From Bradyrhizobium genosp. L (GTDB taxonomy: Bacteria > Pseudomonadota > Alphaproteobacteria > Rhizobiales > Xanthobacteraceae): a stretch of 64,000 nucleotides of DNA. This document shows positions 7,719 to 17,097 of this stretch, piece by piece; position 1 is the first letter of the stretch; each line of letters starts with the position of its first letter. The translations under genes were made by a program, and so were the position numbers. Location: the NCBI RefSeq assembly GCF_015624485.1, contig NZ_CP061378.1:3286001-3350000 (forward strand). The letters are read 5' to 3'. The notes under the pieces are model-generated. The model was given only the letters and a program-made list of their open reading frames with translations, was not told where the DNA came from and made no database searches.

Positions 7719-9533
7719 TCATGCCTGTTCGATCTCTTCGCGCAGGACCTCGAGCTCCAGCCAGCGGTCTTCCGCGGCGGAAAGCTCTTCCTGTGCTTTC
7801 GCGATTGCCGCGGACGCAGCATCGAATTTCCTGCGATCCCTGGTGTAGAGATCCGGATCGTCGAGCAGCTTCTGCTGCTTTGCAATCTCGGTTTGCAGCT
7901 CCTCGATCGCCTTCGGCAGCGTCTCCAGCGCGTGCTTCTCGTTGAAGTTCAGCCGGCGTTTCGGCGCGGCCGCAGGCGCCGCGGTCTTTGCTTCCGCCTT
8001 CTCCTCGACCGCAGCCTGCGCCTTCACCGCCTCGCGCTTCACGTCGGTGCCGCGCTGCGCCAGCATGTCGCTGTAGCCGCCGGCATATTCGATCCAGCGG
8101 CCCTGGCCCTCCGGCACGATCACCGAGGTCACCACGCGATCGAGGAAATCGCGGTCGTGGCTGATCAGGATCACGGTGCCTTCGTAGTCGCCGAGCATCT
8201 CCTCGAGCACATCGAGGGTTTCGAGATCGAGGTCGTTGGTCGGCTCGTCCAGGATCAGGAGGTTGGACGGTTTGGCCAGCGCGCGCGCCAGCATCAGCCG
8301 GCCGCGCTCGCCGCCGGACAGCGCTTCCAGCGGTGTGCCGCGCTGCTCCTGCGCGAACAGGAAGTCTTTCATGTAGCCGATGACGTGCTTCGACTTGTCG
8401 CCGACCATCACATGGTCGCCGCGGCCGCCGGTCAGCGCCTCCGCCAAGGTCAGCTTCGGATCGAGGCTTTCGCGATGCTGGTCGAGCGTCGCCATCTCGA
8501 TATTGGCCCCTAACCGCACCGAGCCGGAATCGGGCGGATCGTTGCCGATCAACAGATGCACCAGCGTGGTCTTGCCGGCGCCGTTCGGGCCGACGATGCC
8601 GATGCGGTCACCGCGCTGGATTCTGCTCGAGAAGCCGTCGACGATGATTTGCTCGCCATAGGCCTTGGCGATGTTCTTCGCCTCGATCACGAGGCGGCCG
8701 GATTTTTCGGCCTCGGCGGCGGCGAGCGTGGCATTGCCGGTGGCGCCGCGATAGGTGCGGCGCTGGTCGCGCAGCGCGAACAGGTTGCCGAGCCGCTTGA
8801 CGTTGCGCTTGCGGCGGCCGGAGACGCCGTGGCGCAGCCAGTGCTCCTCGTTGACGATCTTGCGGTCGAGCTTGTGCTGGTCGCGCTCTTCCTCCTCCAG
8901 CACCTCGTCGCGCCACGCCTCGAAGGCGCCGAAGCCGCGGTCGATCTGCCTGATCTGGCCGCGGTCGAGCCAGGCGGTGCTGCGCGACAGGTTGGTCAGG
9001 AAGCGGCGGTCGTGGCTGATGATGACCAGCGCGCAGCGCCGGCTCTCCAGCTCGCCTTCGAGCCATTCGATGGTCGGCAGGTCGAGATGGTTGGTCGGCT
9101 CGTCCAGCAAGAGGATGTCGGGCGAGGGCGCCAGCACCCGCGCCAGCGCGGCGCGGCGCGCCTCGCCGCCGGAGACCTGCGCGGGATCTTCCTCGCCGGT
9201 CAGACCGAGTTGCTCGACGAGATAGCGCGCCTGGTAATGGTCGTCGCCCGGGCCGAGGCCGGCTTCGACGTATGAGAGCAGGGTTTTGTGGTCGCCGAAA
9301 TCCGGCTCCTGCGGCAGATAGCGGATGGTGGCGCCGGGCTGCACGAAGCGGCTGCCCGAGTCTGGCTCCACGAGCCCGGCGGCGATCCGCAGCAACGTCG
9401 ACTTGCCGGAGCCGTTGCGGCCGATCAGGCAGACGCGCTCGCCGGCGGAGACCGACAGCTCGACGCCCGATAGCAGCGGCGTGCCGCCGAAGGTCAGGCT
9501 GATGTCCTTGAGCTGGATGAGAGGCGGCGGCAT
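7719..9533 (-). CDS. ABC-F ATPase, Uup type
   Basis: A 604-residue soluble protein with two nucleotide-binding domains and no membrane segment. Domain 1 has Walker A GRNGSGKST (residues 38-46), signature SGGEARRAALAR and Walker B LLLDEPTNHLD. Domain 2 has GPNGAGKTT (near 315), LSGGERGRLMLAR and LLILDEPTNDLD. The Lys/Glu/Ala-rich C-terminal extension of about 100 residues fits the Uup coiled-coil DNA-binding tail. ABC-F proteins act on the ribosome, and Uup has also been linked to DNA transactions. The ATG at 9533 lies 3 bp from the stop of the DUF188 gene, so the two form an operon with DUF188 first. Confidence 0.88.
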   Translation of the reverse strand: MPPPLIQLKDISLTFGGTPLLSGVELSVSAGERVCLIGRNGSGKSTLLRIAAGLVEPDSGSRFVQPGATIRYLPQEPDFGDHKTLLSYVEAGLGPGDDHYQARYLVEQLGLTGEEDPAQVSGGEARRAALARVLAPSPDILLLDEPTNHLDLPTIEWLEGELESRRCALVIISHDRRFLTNLSRSTAWLDRGQIRQIDRGFGAFEAWRDEVLEEEERDQHKLDRKIVNEEHWLRHGVSGRRKRNVKRLGNLFALRDQRRTYRGATGNATLAAAEAEKSGRLVIEAKNIAKAYGEQIIVDGFSSRIQRGDRIGIVGPNGAGKTTLVHLLIGNDPPDSGSVRLGANIEMATLDQHRESLDPKLTLAEALTGGRGDHVMVGDKSKHVIGYMKDFLFAQEQRGTPLEALSGGERGRLMLARALAKPSNLLILDEPTNDLDLETLDVLEEMLGDYEGTVILISHDRDFLDRVVTSVIVPEGQGRWIEYAGGYSDMLAQRGTDVKREAVKAQAAVEEKAEAKTAAPAAAPKRRLNFNEKHALETLPKAIEELQTEIAKQQKLLDDPDLYTRDRRKFDAASAAIAKAQEELSAAEDRWLELEVLREEIEQA

Positions 9534-9536
9534 GCG

Positions 9537-10031
9537 TCAGCTCTGGCTCGTCGCCTGCTCGGCGCGGCGGCGCTGGATGCGGCGGATGGTCTGGTCGAGC
9601 GTCGAGAGGAAGGTCGATCGGTCGCGCGGCGAGTAGGATTTCGGTCCGCCGGTGATCTCGCCCGACGAGCGCAAATCGGTCATCAGGTTGCGCATCGCGA
9701 GCGTCATGCCGATCGATTGTTCCGTGAATGGTTTGCCGTTCGGCGCGATCACCTCGGCGCCGGCCTTCACGCAGCGGCTCGCCAGCGGAATATCGGCTGT
9801 GATGACGACATCGCCGTCGTGCGCGCGTGCCGCGATCCAGTCGTCGGCTGCGTCCATCGCGGCGCCTGCGGCGATCCGCTCGATCAGCGGGTCCTGCGGC
9901 ACGCGGATGAAATTGCCGGCGACCACGCTGACGGGCACGCCGAGCCGGATCGCGACGCGATAGATCTCGTCCTTCACCGGGCAGGCGTCGGCGTCGACAT
10001 AGATGCGGGTAGGGGCGGTGGTTTCAGTCAT
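9537..10031 (-). CDS. DUF188 / YaiI-YqxD family protein
   Basis: A 164-residue protein with the family signature [13 protein letters not shown] at residues 9-21. The family has a PIN-like nuclease-type fold, but no enzyme activity is firmly established. The C-terminal segment [19 protein letters not shown] is also conserved in the family. The start is placed at ATG 10031 ([12 protein letters not shown]); an in-frame ATG six codons upstream is possible. It is the first gene of a two-gene unit with the ABC-F ATPase. Confidence 0.85.
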   Translation of the reverse strand: MTETTAPTRIYVDADACPVKDEIYRVAIRLGVPVSVVAGNFIRVPQDPLIERIAAGAAMDAADDWIAARAHDGDVVITADIPLASRCVKAGAEVIAPNGKPFTEQSIGMTLAMRNLMTDLRSSGEITGGPKSYSPRDRSTFLSTLDQTIRRIQRRRAEQATSQS

Positions 10032-10164
10032 CAGTCCAACGGTTGGCACGCGCGCCCCGTGTACTCCATCGTGCGGAAAATTGCGAGCAGAACGCGAGGC
10101 TTGCCACGCTCTGTTGTTCGACTACCATTGTCGCCAGAAAAGCAACCGAAATAAGGGAAAGCCC

Positions 10165-10962
10165 ATGGCGGCTTCGCAGAGTTACCGCGTCTCGGCGTAC
10201 AACACCTCAAAGCTGTCCGAGAACAAGATCCACGACGACACGGTAGCGCGGAAATTCGGCTTTTCCGGCGGCCTGGTGCCTGGCGTCGACGTCATGGCGT
10301 ATATGATGCATCTGCCGGTCGAAAAATGGGGCCGCGATTTCCTCGAACGCGGCCTGATCGAGGCGCGTTTCGTCAAGCCGGTCTATGACGGCGAGACCGC
10401 GGAACTGACCGGCCGCGAGACCGGCAATGGGCTGTCGATCGAGCTCCACAGCCGCGGTGAGCTTTGCGCCACCGGCACCGCGTCGCTGCCCGCCGCCGCA
10501 CCGGCCGTGTCGCTTAACGACTACCGGCAGGTGGCTGCCGTCGCCGAGCGCAAGCCGGTCGGCCCATTGTCCTATGAGCAGGGCAAATGGCTCGGCACCA
10601 TCCCGCGCGACTGGTTCGGCGATGCTGCAAAAGACTATCTCGCCGACATCAGGGAGACCGACCCGATCTACCTTCGCGAGGGTCTCGGCCATCCCGGCCT
10701 GCTGCCGCGGGTGATGAACAAGGTGCTGGTCGACAATGCGATCCTCGGGCCGTGGATCCATGTCGGCACGCGGATGCAGCTGTTGTCCGCATCGAAGATC
10801 GGCGACGAACTGACGGCGCGCGCAAAAGTCACCGGCAACTACGACAAGAAGGGCCACCGCTTCGTCGAGCTCGACGCGCTAGTGGTCGCCAACGGCGCCA
10901 CGCCGCTGGCACATTGCTGGCACATCGCGATCGTCCAGCCGCGCGAGCAGGAGGCGGCGTAG
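10165..10962 (+). CDS. Hot-dog / MaoC-like domain protein
   Basis: This 265-residue protein has an N-terminal hot-dog half with the MaoC-like pattern NKIHDDTVARKFGFSGGLVPG and a second half that reads like a degenerate hot-dog repeat. It would be expected to bind an acyl-CoA, as hydratase or thioesterase, but the exact catalytic residues cannot be assigned. ATG 10165 follows AAGGGAAA; in-frame sequence upstream is non-coding. The stop abuts the start of the next gene with no spacer, so the two proteins are very likely made together. Confidence 0.75.
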   Translation: MAASQSYRVSAYNTSKLSENKIHDDTVARKFGFSGGLVPGVDVMAYMMHLPVEKWGRDFLERGLIEARFVKPVYDGETAELTGRETGNGLSIELHSRGELCATGTASLPAAAPAVSLNDYRQVAAVAERKPVGPLSYEQGKWLGTIPRDWFGDAAKDYLADIRETDPIYLREGLGHPGLLPRVMNKVLVDNAILGPWIHVGTRMQLLSASKIGDELTARAKVTGNYDKKGHRFVELDALVVANGATPLAHCWHIAIVQPREQEAA

Positions 10963-11571
10963 ATGTCCGTGAAAATCGACTATTACCTGTCGCTCAACTC
11001 GCCCTGGACCTTCATGGGCAGCGCGCCGTTTGCCGAGATCGCACGGCGCCATGGCGCAAGCGTCAACGTCAAGCCCTGCAAGTTCGGTCCGATCTTCGAG
11101 CAGACCGGCGGCCTGCCGTTGCCGAAACGCTCGCCGCAGCGGCAGGCCTATCGTTTGGTCGAGCTGAAGCGTTGGCGCGAGGTGAGGGGAATTCCGCTCA
11201 ACCTCGAACCCAAGCATTTTCCAAGCGACGATCTCGCAGCGGTACGCCTCGTCATTGCCGCCGCCCTGCAGGGCGGGGATGCGCACCGCCTGTCGCTGGA
11301 GTTCGGCCGCGCGATCTGGGAACGCGAGGAGGCGCTCGCCGACGCCGACGTCATGTCGGCCGCCGCGCAACGCGCCGGCCTCGACCCGGCGGCACTGCGC
11401 GCAGGCGCTCCGCCGGATGCCGAGCTTGATCGACTCTACGAGCAGTACACGCAGGACGCGCTGCAAGCCGGTGTGTTCGGCGCGCCGAGCTACGTGCTGC
11501 CGTCAGGCGAGATTTTCTGGGGGCAGGATCGGCTCGAGCTTCTGGAACGCGCGCTGAAGATGCTGGGGTGA
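10963..11571 (+). CDS. 2-hydroxychromene-2-carboxylate isomerase-type, DsbA-fold protein
   Basis: A 202-residue protein of the HCCA isomerase / kappa-class GST type. The start KIDYYLSLNSPWTFMG contains the Ser that replaces the DsbA cysteine in this family and contacts glutathione. The cis-Pro region is VFGAPSYVLPSGEIFWGQDR. HCCA isomerase acts in naphthalene degradation, but most homologues outside such clusters have other, unknown substrates. No aromatic-pathway genes are nearby, so the reaction is open. It begins on the base after the stop of the hot-dog gene. Confidence 0.83.
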   Translation: MSVKIDYYLSLNSPWTFMGSAPFAEIARRHGASVNVKPCKFGPIFEQTGGLPLPKRSPQRQAYRLVELKRWREVRGIPLNLEPKHFPSDDLAAVRLVIAAALQGGDAHRLSLEFGRAIWEREEALADADVMSAAAQRAGLDPAALRAGAPPDAELDRLYEQYTQDALQAGVFGAPSYVLPSGEIFWGQDRLELLERALKMLG

Positions 11572-11616
11572 CGGCGTCACTCGAGCGGAAAGTGGCAGTC
11601 CGCATCCAAGCCGCCG

Positions 11617-11722
11617 GTGTCATCCCCCGCCCATGCGGGGGATCCAGTACGCCGCGGCTTCTCGGCTCAAGCACTGCTGTCTCCGGAATACTGGGTCCCC
11701 TGCCTTCGCGGGGGACGACAGC
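11617..11722. repeat. Palindromic repeat, GTCATCCCCCGC family
   Basis: The left part GTCATCCCCCGCCCATGCGGGGGATCC is a strong hairpin by itself. The right part GGGTCCCCTGCCTTCGCGGGGGACGAC is a second hairpin. The outer ends pair with each other. It lies between convergent genes and could end transcription from both sides. Confidence 0.7.
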
Positions 11723-11728
11723 GTTGCC

Positions 11729-14101
11729 TTACGCCGCCGTCTTCTTCGCGTCCTGGATCGCGCGCCACACCCGTTCCGGAGTCAGCGGCATGTTGATGTG
11801 CTTGATGCCGTAGTCCGACAGCGCGTCGACCACCGCATTGACGATGCAGACCAGGCTGCCGGCGCAGCCGGCTTCGCCGCAGCCTTTCGTCCCCAGCGGA
11901 TTCGACTTCGCCGGCGACGGATGATCGCCCACCTGCATCGACGGCACGTCGCCGGCGCGCGGCAGCGCGTAGTCCATGAACGAGCCGGTGATCGGCTGGC
12001 CCGAGCCGTCGTAGCTCACTTCCTCCATCAGCACTTGTCCAATGCCCTGGGCGACGCCGCCGTGGAGCTGGCCGGCGACGATCATCGGATTGACCACGGT
12101 GCCGAAATCGTTGACCGCGGCGTAGCGCACGATCCGCGTCACGCCGGTGTCGGGATCGATCTCGACCTCGGCGACGTGGCAGCCGTTCGGGAAGGTCGAG
12201 GCCGTCTCCTTGGTGGCGTGATCGACGTCGAGGGTGTCAGGCGCGCCCTCCGGCATCTTGCCGTCGCGCATCCGCTCGGCGAGCTCCATGATGCCGATCG
12301 AGCGGTCGGTGCCGGCGATGGTGAAGCGGCCGTCGCCGAACTCGATGTCGGCCTCGGCGGCCTCCAGCGCGTGGGCTGCGGCCTTCTTGCCCTTCTCGAC
12401 CACCAGGGCCGAAGCTTCGACGATCGCCTGTCCCGTCGCGGTGATCGAGCGCGAGCCACCGGTACCGTTGCCGAAACGAATCAGGTCGCTGTCGCCCTGT
12501 TCGAGCGTGATCTTCTCGAAGGGCACGCCCAGCTCGGCCGACAGCACCTGCGCGAACGGTGTGGCGTGGCCCTGGCCGTAATCGAGCGTGCCGGTGGTGA
12601 GCTTCACCGAGCCGTCCGGCTCGAAGGTGATCTTGCCGAGTTCGCCGCTCGGCGGCGCGGTGACTTCGAGATAGGAGCCGACGGCGATGCCGCGCAGCTT
12701 GCCGTTCTTCCTGCTCTCCTTCTTGCGCTTGGCAAAGTTCTCGTAGTCGGAAATCTCCAGCGCCTTCTGGAACACGCCGGCGAAATCGCCGCTGTCATAG
12801 GTAACACCCGATGCGGCCGGGAACGGCAGCTGCGAGGGCTTGATGAAGTTGCGCTTGCGCAAGGTGAGGCGGTTGATGCCCATCTCGTCGGCCGCGGCAT
12901 CGATCAGCCGCTCCATGTAATAGTTCGCCTCGGGCCGGCCCGCGCCGCGATAGGCGCCCATCAGCGTGGTGTTGGTCACCACGGTCTTGATGTCGACGCC
13001 GATCAGCGGCGTGCGATAGACGCTGGGCAGGTTCTTGCCGGTGTTGAGCGACAGCGGGCCCGGCGCGACGCCGGTGATGTAGGCGCCGAGATTGCCGTAG
13101 CCGGAGAGCCGCACCGCGAGGAATTTGCCGTCGGCATCGAGCGCGAGTTCGGCATGGATCAGCTGCGCGCGGCCGTGGCTGTCGGACAGGAAGCTGGTCG
13201 AGCGTTCGTCCAGCCATTTCACCGGGCGCCCCAGCGCCTTCGCGGCGTGCGCGATGCAGGTGTATTCGGGGTAGTTGAGGTTCTTCATGCCGAAGGAGCC
13301 GCCGACATTGGCGGTGAGGATGCGCACCTTCTCCGGCGGCACGTTGAGGATGCGCGCCAAAATTCCCTTGTTGCCGGACACGCCCTGGGTCGGCACCTGC
13401 AGCGTAAAGCGTTCGGTTGTCTTGTCGTAATGTGCCAGCGCGACGCGCGGCTCCATCGAGACCACCGCGACACGGGTGTTGACGATGTCGAGTTTTGTCA
13501 CATGCGTAGCGCTGGCGAACGCCGCGTCGACCTTCTCGCCGTCGCCATAGTGGTAGTCGAGCGCGACATTGTTCGGGATGTTGTCATAGAGCTGCGGCGC
13601 GCCGGGCTTGGCCGCTTCGGCGGCATCCGTCACCGCCGGCAGCGGCTCGATGTCGAGCTCGACGGCCTCCGCCGCATCGCGCGCCTGTGCCGCGGTCTCG
13701 GCGACGACGAAGGCGATGGGATCGCCGACGAAGCGCACCTTGTCGGTCGGCAGCACCGGACGGTTGGTCTGCAACAAGGGTGTGCCGTCGCGGCTCTTGA
13801 ACGGCATGCCGCAGGTCAGCGGCTTGTAGTCGGCAGCCGCGAGGTCGGCGCCGGTCCAAACCCCGAGCACGCCCGGCATCGCCTTGGCCGCCGCGGTGTC
13901 GATGCCCCTGATGATGCCGTGGGCATGGGAGGAGCGCACCATCCAGCAATAGGCCTGGCCGGGCAGCGAGAAATCGTCGGTGTAGCGGCCCTTGCCGCGC
14001 ACCAGCGTATCGTCCTCCTTGCGGCGGACCGGCTGGCCGACGCCGTGTTTTTGCATTGCGATAGAATTTTCGAGGGAGCGCGGCGAGGTATGTTCTTGCA
14101 T
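11729..14101 (-). CDS. Molybdopterin-binding large subunit, xanthine oxidase family (form II CoxL-like)
   Basis: A 790-residue molybdenum hydroxylase large subunit. Near residue 381 it carries AYRGAGR, the active-site signature of form II CO-dehydrogenase-like proteins. Genuine form I CoxL has AYRCSFR, so CO oxidation should not be assumed. The catalytic glutamate lies in KGCGEAGCAG near residue 740. These proteins need partner subunits with FAD and [2Fe-2S] clusters, and none is encoded next to it. The start at 14101 (MQEHTSPRSL) is the better of three in-frame candidates; the others are near 14053 and 14197. The substrate is unknown. Confidence 0.85.
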   Translation of the reverse strand: MQEHTSPRSLENSIAMQKHGVGQPVRRKEDDTLVRGKGRYTDDFSLPGQAYCWMVRSSHAHGIIRGIDTAAAKAMPGVLGVWTGADLAAADYKPLTCGMPFKSRDGTPLLQTNRPVLPTDKVRFVGDPIAFVVAETAAQARDAAEAVELDIEPLPAVTDAAEAAKPGAPQLYDNIPNNVALDYHYGDGEKVDAAFASATHVTKLDIVNTRVAVVSMEPRVALAHYDKTTERFTLQVPTQGVSGNKGILARILNVPPEKVRILTANVGGSFGMKNLNYPEYTCIAHAAKALGRPVKWLDERSTSFLSDSHGRAQLIHAELALDADGKFLAVRLSGYGNLGAYITGVAPGPLSLNTGKNLPSVYRTPLIGVDIKTVVTNTTLMGAYRGAGRPEANYYMERLIDAAADEMGINRLTLRKRNFIKPSQLPFPAASGVTYDSGDFAGVFQKALEISDYENFAKRKKESRKNGKLRGIAVGSYLEVTAPPSGELGKITFEPDGSVKLTTGTLDYGQGHATPFAQVLSAELGVPFEKITLEQGDSDLIRFGNGTGGSRSITATGQAIVEASALVVEKGKKAAAHALEAAEADIEFGDGRFTIAGTDRSIGIMELAERMRDGKMPEGAPDTLDVDHATKETASTFPNGCHVAEVEIDPDTGVTRIVRYAAVNDFGTVVNPMIVAGQLHGGVAQGIGQVLMEEVSYDGSGQPITGSFMDYALPRAGDVPSMQVGDHPSPAKSNPLGTKGCGEAGCAGSLVCIVNAVVDALSDYGIKHINMPLTPERVWRAIQDAKKTAA

Positions 14102-14306
14102 CGGAAATCGACCTGAAATGGCCGGATTTTGCGTGGTCCGGCGGGGCGTTGACGGGATAACGCACACCCCCCTTAACGACAACGCCCGATTGGGCATGGT
14201 TCCAATGTGAACAGAGTTTGCGCAGGCCCTTGTCGCTGCTAAAGTTTCCGTGAACGGACAATTCTTCGGCGGGCCTGAGACAGGCCGCGCGGAAAGACAG
14301 GTTTTG

Positions 14307-15350
14307 ATGACGGACGATGTGCGGCTTTGCGACGGCGCCGGCGCCGGCGAAGCCCCGTCAGGGTTGGCTGCGGCAGGCGCGGAAACCGGCGTCTATGCCG
14401 CGCTCGACCTTGGCACCAACAACTGCCGGCTCCTGATCGCCTGTCCGGCTGGCGACGGGTTCCGCGTGGTCGATTCCTTCTCGCGGATCATCCGGCTCGG
14501 CGAGGGCATCGCCGCGACCGGCGCGATCAGCGAGGCCGCGATCGCGCGCGCCATCGCCGCGCTTTCCATTTGCAGCGACAAGATCCGCTATCGCAAGGCG
14601 CGCCGGCTGCGGCTGATCGCCACCGAAGCCTGCCGCGCCGCCGGCAATGCCGAGAGCTTTCGCGCCCGCGTCGCGGCCGAGACCGGCATCAAGCTCGAGG
14701 TGATCGACCGCGAGACCGAGGCGACGCTCGCGGTGATCGGCTGCTCGCCGTTGCTCGATCCCAAGGGGCGGGGCGCCATCCTGTTCGACATCGGCGGCGG
14801 CTCGACCGAGCTGGTGCGGATCGAGCGCGACCCCGACGCGCCGGACGCGCCGCCGCGGATCAAGGCCTGGATGTCGATCCCGCTCGGCGTCGTGACGCTG
14901 GCCGAGCACTTCGGCGGCAAGAACGTCACCAGGGAATTGTACGGGCGCATGGTCGACGAGGTCGCCCAGCATGTCGCGCCGTTCGCGGCCGAGCATGGCG
15001 CCGACCTGCAAGACATGCACCTGCTCGGCACCTCAGGCACCGTGACCACGCTCGCCGGCGTGTTCCAGAATTTGCCGCGCTACGACCGCCGCCGCATCGA
15101 CGGCATCTGGATGAACGATTGCGACGTCACTGCGACGATCCAGCGGCTGCTCGCGATGAGCTACGATCAGCGCATCAACAACAACTGCATCAGCGTCGAG
15201 CGCGCCGATCTGGTACTCGCCGGCTGTGCCATACTCGACGCCATCCGCAACGTCTTCCCGCTGCCGCGGTTGCGCGTCGCCGACCGCGGCCTGCGCGAGG
15301 GCATGCTGGTCGAGATGATGCGCGAGGACGGCGCGCTCCGCGTGTGCTAG
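14307..15350 (+). CDS. Exopolyphosphatase / pppGpp phosphohydrolase, Ppx/GppA family
   Basis: A 347-residue member of the actin-like ATPase fold. Phosphate-1 motif [14 protein letters not shown] is near residues 34-47 and [10 protein letters not shown] is the second phosphate-binding loop. [13 protein letters not shown] is a further family block. It would hydrolyse polyphosphate and/or pppGpp. ATG 14307 ([10 protein letters not shown]) has GGAAAG upstream; a GTG at 14250 in the same frame would add 19 residues. It is the first gene of the ppx - rlmE pair that is conserved in related genomes. Confidence 0.88.
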   Translation: MTDDVRLCDGAGAGEAPSGLAAAGAETGVYAALDLGTNNCRLLIACPAGDGFRVVDSFSRIIRLGEGIAATGAISEAAIARAIAALSICSDKIRYRKARRLRLIATEACRAAGNAESFRARVAAETGIKLEVIDRETEATLAVIGCSPLLDPKGRGAILFDIGGGSTELVRIERDPDAPDAPPRIKAWMSIPLGVVTLAEHFGGKNVTRELYGRMVDEVAQHVAPFAAEHGADLQDMHLLGTSGTVTTLAGVFQNLPRYDRRRIDGIWMNDCDVTATIQRLLAMSYDQRINNNCISVERADLVLAGCAILDAIRNVFPLPRLRVADRGLREGMLVEMMREDGALRVC

Positions 15351-15364
15351 AGCCCTCTTTCTTC

Positions 15365-15510
15365 GCCTCTCCCCGCGGGCGGGGAGAGGCCGGATCGCAT
15401 CGCAAGATGCGATCCGGCTGAGGGGGACTTTCCGCGAGTCTATCTCTCACCGCTTCTGCGGAAGCAGCCCCTCACCCCAACCCTCTCCCCGCAAGAGCGG
15501 GGCGAGGGAG
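15365..15510. repeat. Compound intergenic repeat (CCTCTCCCCGCGGGCGGGG family)
   Basis: CGCCTCTCCCCGCGGGCGGGGAGAGGC forms a long stem. It is followed by CGGATCGCATCGCAAGATGCGATCCG, also a perfect stem, and by a right part with CCTCTCCCCGCAAGAGCGGGGCGAGG. It occupies the gap between ppx/gppA and rlmE and could attenuate readthrough. It is related to the element at 3945-4115. Confidence 0.75.
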
Positions 15511-15537
15511 AAAAGACACCGAGACGCAAGAAGCATC

Positions 15538-16212
15538 ATGGCGAAAGACACCACCGGGCGGCTGCATGTCACGGTCAAGAGCGGCGGCAAGCGCAAGCTG
15601 TCGTCAAAACTCTGGCTGGAGCGCCAGCTCAACGATCCCTACGTCGCCAAGGCCAAGGCGCTGGGCTATCGCTCGCGCGCCGCCTTCAAGCTGCTCGAGA
15701 TCGACGACAAGTACCGCATGCTCAAGCCCGGCATGACGGTGGTCGACCTCGGCGCCGCGCCCGGCGGCTGGAGCCAGATCGCGGCGAAGCGCACCGGCGC
15801 GGTCGACGGCAAGGGCAAGGTGGTCGCGATCGATCTCCTGGAGATGGGCGAGATCGCCGGCGTCACCTTCGCCCAGCTCGACTTCCTCGATGCTGACGCG
15901 CCGGAAATACTGATCGCGATGATGGGCGGCCGCGCCGATATCGTGATGTCCGACATGGCCGCCAACACCACCGGCCACCGCAAGACCGACCAGCTCCGCA
16001 TCATCGGCCTGGTCGAGACCGCCGCTCACTTTGCCTGCGAGGTGCTCAACCCCGGCGGCGCGTTCCTTGCCAAGGTGTTCCAGAGCGGCGCCGACGCAGA
16101 GCTGCTGGCGCAGCTCAAGCGAGATTTCGCCAGCATCCGCCACGTCAAGCCGTCCGCGAGCCGGCAGGATTCGTCGGAGCGCTATGTGCTGGCGACGGGG
16201 TTTCGCGGTTAG
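15538..16212 (+). CDS. rlmE: 23S rRNA (uridine-2552 2'-O) methyltransferase
   Basis: A 224-residue FtsJ/RrmJ-type enzyme that methylates U2552 of 23S rRNA during late large-subunit assembly. The SAM motif [12 protein letters not shown] is near residues 64-75. The K-D-K-E catalytic set is visible: an early lysine in the [10 protein letters not shown] region, Asp in [10 protein letters not shown], Lys in [10 protein letters not shown] and Glu in [11 protein letters not shown]. The N-terminal basic stretch ([18 protein letters not shown]) is the usual RNA-binding extension in alphaproteobacteria. It ends 3 bases into the convergent gene downstream. Confidence 0.93.
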   Translation: MAKDTTGRLHVTVKSGGKRKLSSKLWLERQLNDPYVAKAKALGYRSRAAFKLLEIDDKYRMLKPGMTVVDLGAAPGGWSQIAAKRTGAVDGKGKVVAIDLLEMGEIAGVTFAQLDFLDADAPEILIAMMGGRADIVMSDMAANTTGHRKTDQLRIIGLVETAAHFACEVLNPGGAFLAKVFQSGADAELLAQLKRDFASIRHVKPSASRQDSSERYVLATGFRG

Positions 16213-16823
16213 GCCGAGCGCGCCAGCGGGATCTGGGTCGTCATCATCTGCACCGGCGCCAGCGGACCGTTGAAGCCGTCGGCCGACGACTCGGTCGCCG
16301 CGCGGTTGGTTTCAACCGCCGCCAGCCCGATCTTGGCCTCGATTTTCTCCGCGACGCGCTGCTCAGGAATCTTGAAGTGACTGATCGCTTCCGCTGCGTG
16401 CTGAAGGACGTAGTCGACGCCTTTCTGGAACGCTGCATCGCCTCGCTGAAGTTTCACCACGGCTGGATTGTTCTTCAGGGCTTCGTCGATGTTTTGCTGC
16501 ACGATGCCGACGGCATTCTTCACGGCGTTTGAAAGCTGCTCCGCCAGTTGCTGATTTTTGACGTTCCTGTTGATGAGGTAGGTCGCGATCCCGCCGACGG
16601 CAGGAAGGATCAGATTGATCAGCGCGACGATGATGCTTGTGAAATCCACTTGGATTCCGGCGACGCCGACCGTACCTCCCTCTGCATGCGCCGTGTCCGG
16701 CGGAATCGAGATGATGACGACCAGCGCCAGGACAATCGCAGCCTTGAGGCAGCGCAAATAGGACGTGTGACGATCGTCAGATGCGCGCGCTAGCGGGCCG
16801 TGCCCGTAGTGCCCACTATGCAT
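16209..16823 (-). CDS. Secreted or membrane-anchored protein of unknown function, holin-like architecture
   Basis: A 204-residue protein with a hydrophobic segment near the N terminus ([14 protein letters not shown], then AHAEGG, a plausible signal-peptide cleavage site). A second hydrophobic segment follows ([20 protein letters not shown]). The remainder is an amphipathic, Lys/Gln/Glu-rich region ([12 protein letters not shown], then [12 protein letters not shown]). The layout resembles phage holins of the LLH type, but I cannot confirm homology. The start ATG 16823 has a strong GGAGG site. No phage genes adjoin it. Its stop overlaps the stop of rlmE by a few bases on the opposite strand. 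Confidence 0.65.
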   Translation of the reverse strand: MHSGHYGHGPLARASDDRHTSYLRCLKAAIVLALVVIISIPPDTAHAEGGTVGVAGIQVDFTSIIVALINLILPAVGGIATYLINRNVKNQQLAEQLSNAVKNAVGIVQQNIDEALKNNPAVVKLQRGDAAFQKGVDYVLQHAAEAISHFKIPEQRVAEKIEAKIGLAAVETNRAATESSADGFNGPLAPVQMMTTQIPLARSA

Positions 16824-17097
16824 ATCAGTATCCTCCGGAAAAAATCGAGGCAAACAATCGCAATTCTCGCCCCACGGCGACGATCGCAAAGATAGGTGAT
16901 CCGCGTTATATTTACAACCGAAGGTTACAAGGCGGTCTTGGGCGGCATATCGGAAATGGCATGGCGGGGCGAGCAGCCGTGTGGCCGGTCCGGCCGGAAC
17001 TTGACGTGCATAATCGTGGGAATCGGGAATTGCCACGGTGTTCTGACGCGACCGCAACGTCCGGGTGAGGCGATCCCGGCGCGGCGAATTGAGATCG
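16824..17097. other. Intergenic region, no gene seen
   Basis: This 274-bp gap lies between the end of the DHA2 transporter gene and the start of the holin-like gene, both on the minus strand. It should carry the promoter of the holin-like gene. The only signal I can name is the GGAGG site next to 16823. No repeat or hairpin stands out. Confidence 0.5.

Noticed and set aside
11729..14101. Assignment as a true CO dehydrogenase (CoxL)
   Set aside because: The active-site loop is AYRGAGR (form II), not the AYRCSFR of form I, and no coxM/coxS genes adjoin.
11633..14116. 827-codon plus-strand frame opposite the CoxL-like gene
   Set aside because: Shadow of the minus-strand molybdenum enzyme; its translation is His/Asp/Val-rich noise without motifs.
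14250..14306. GTG start 19 codons upstream for Ppx/GppA
   Set aside because: ATG 14307 has the better ribosome-binding site and the extra residues have no family support.
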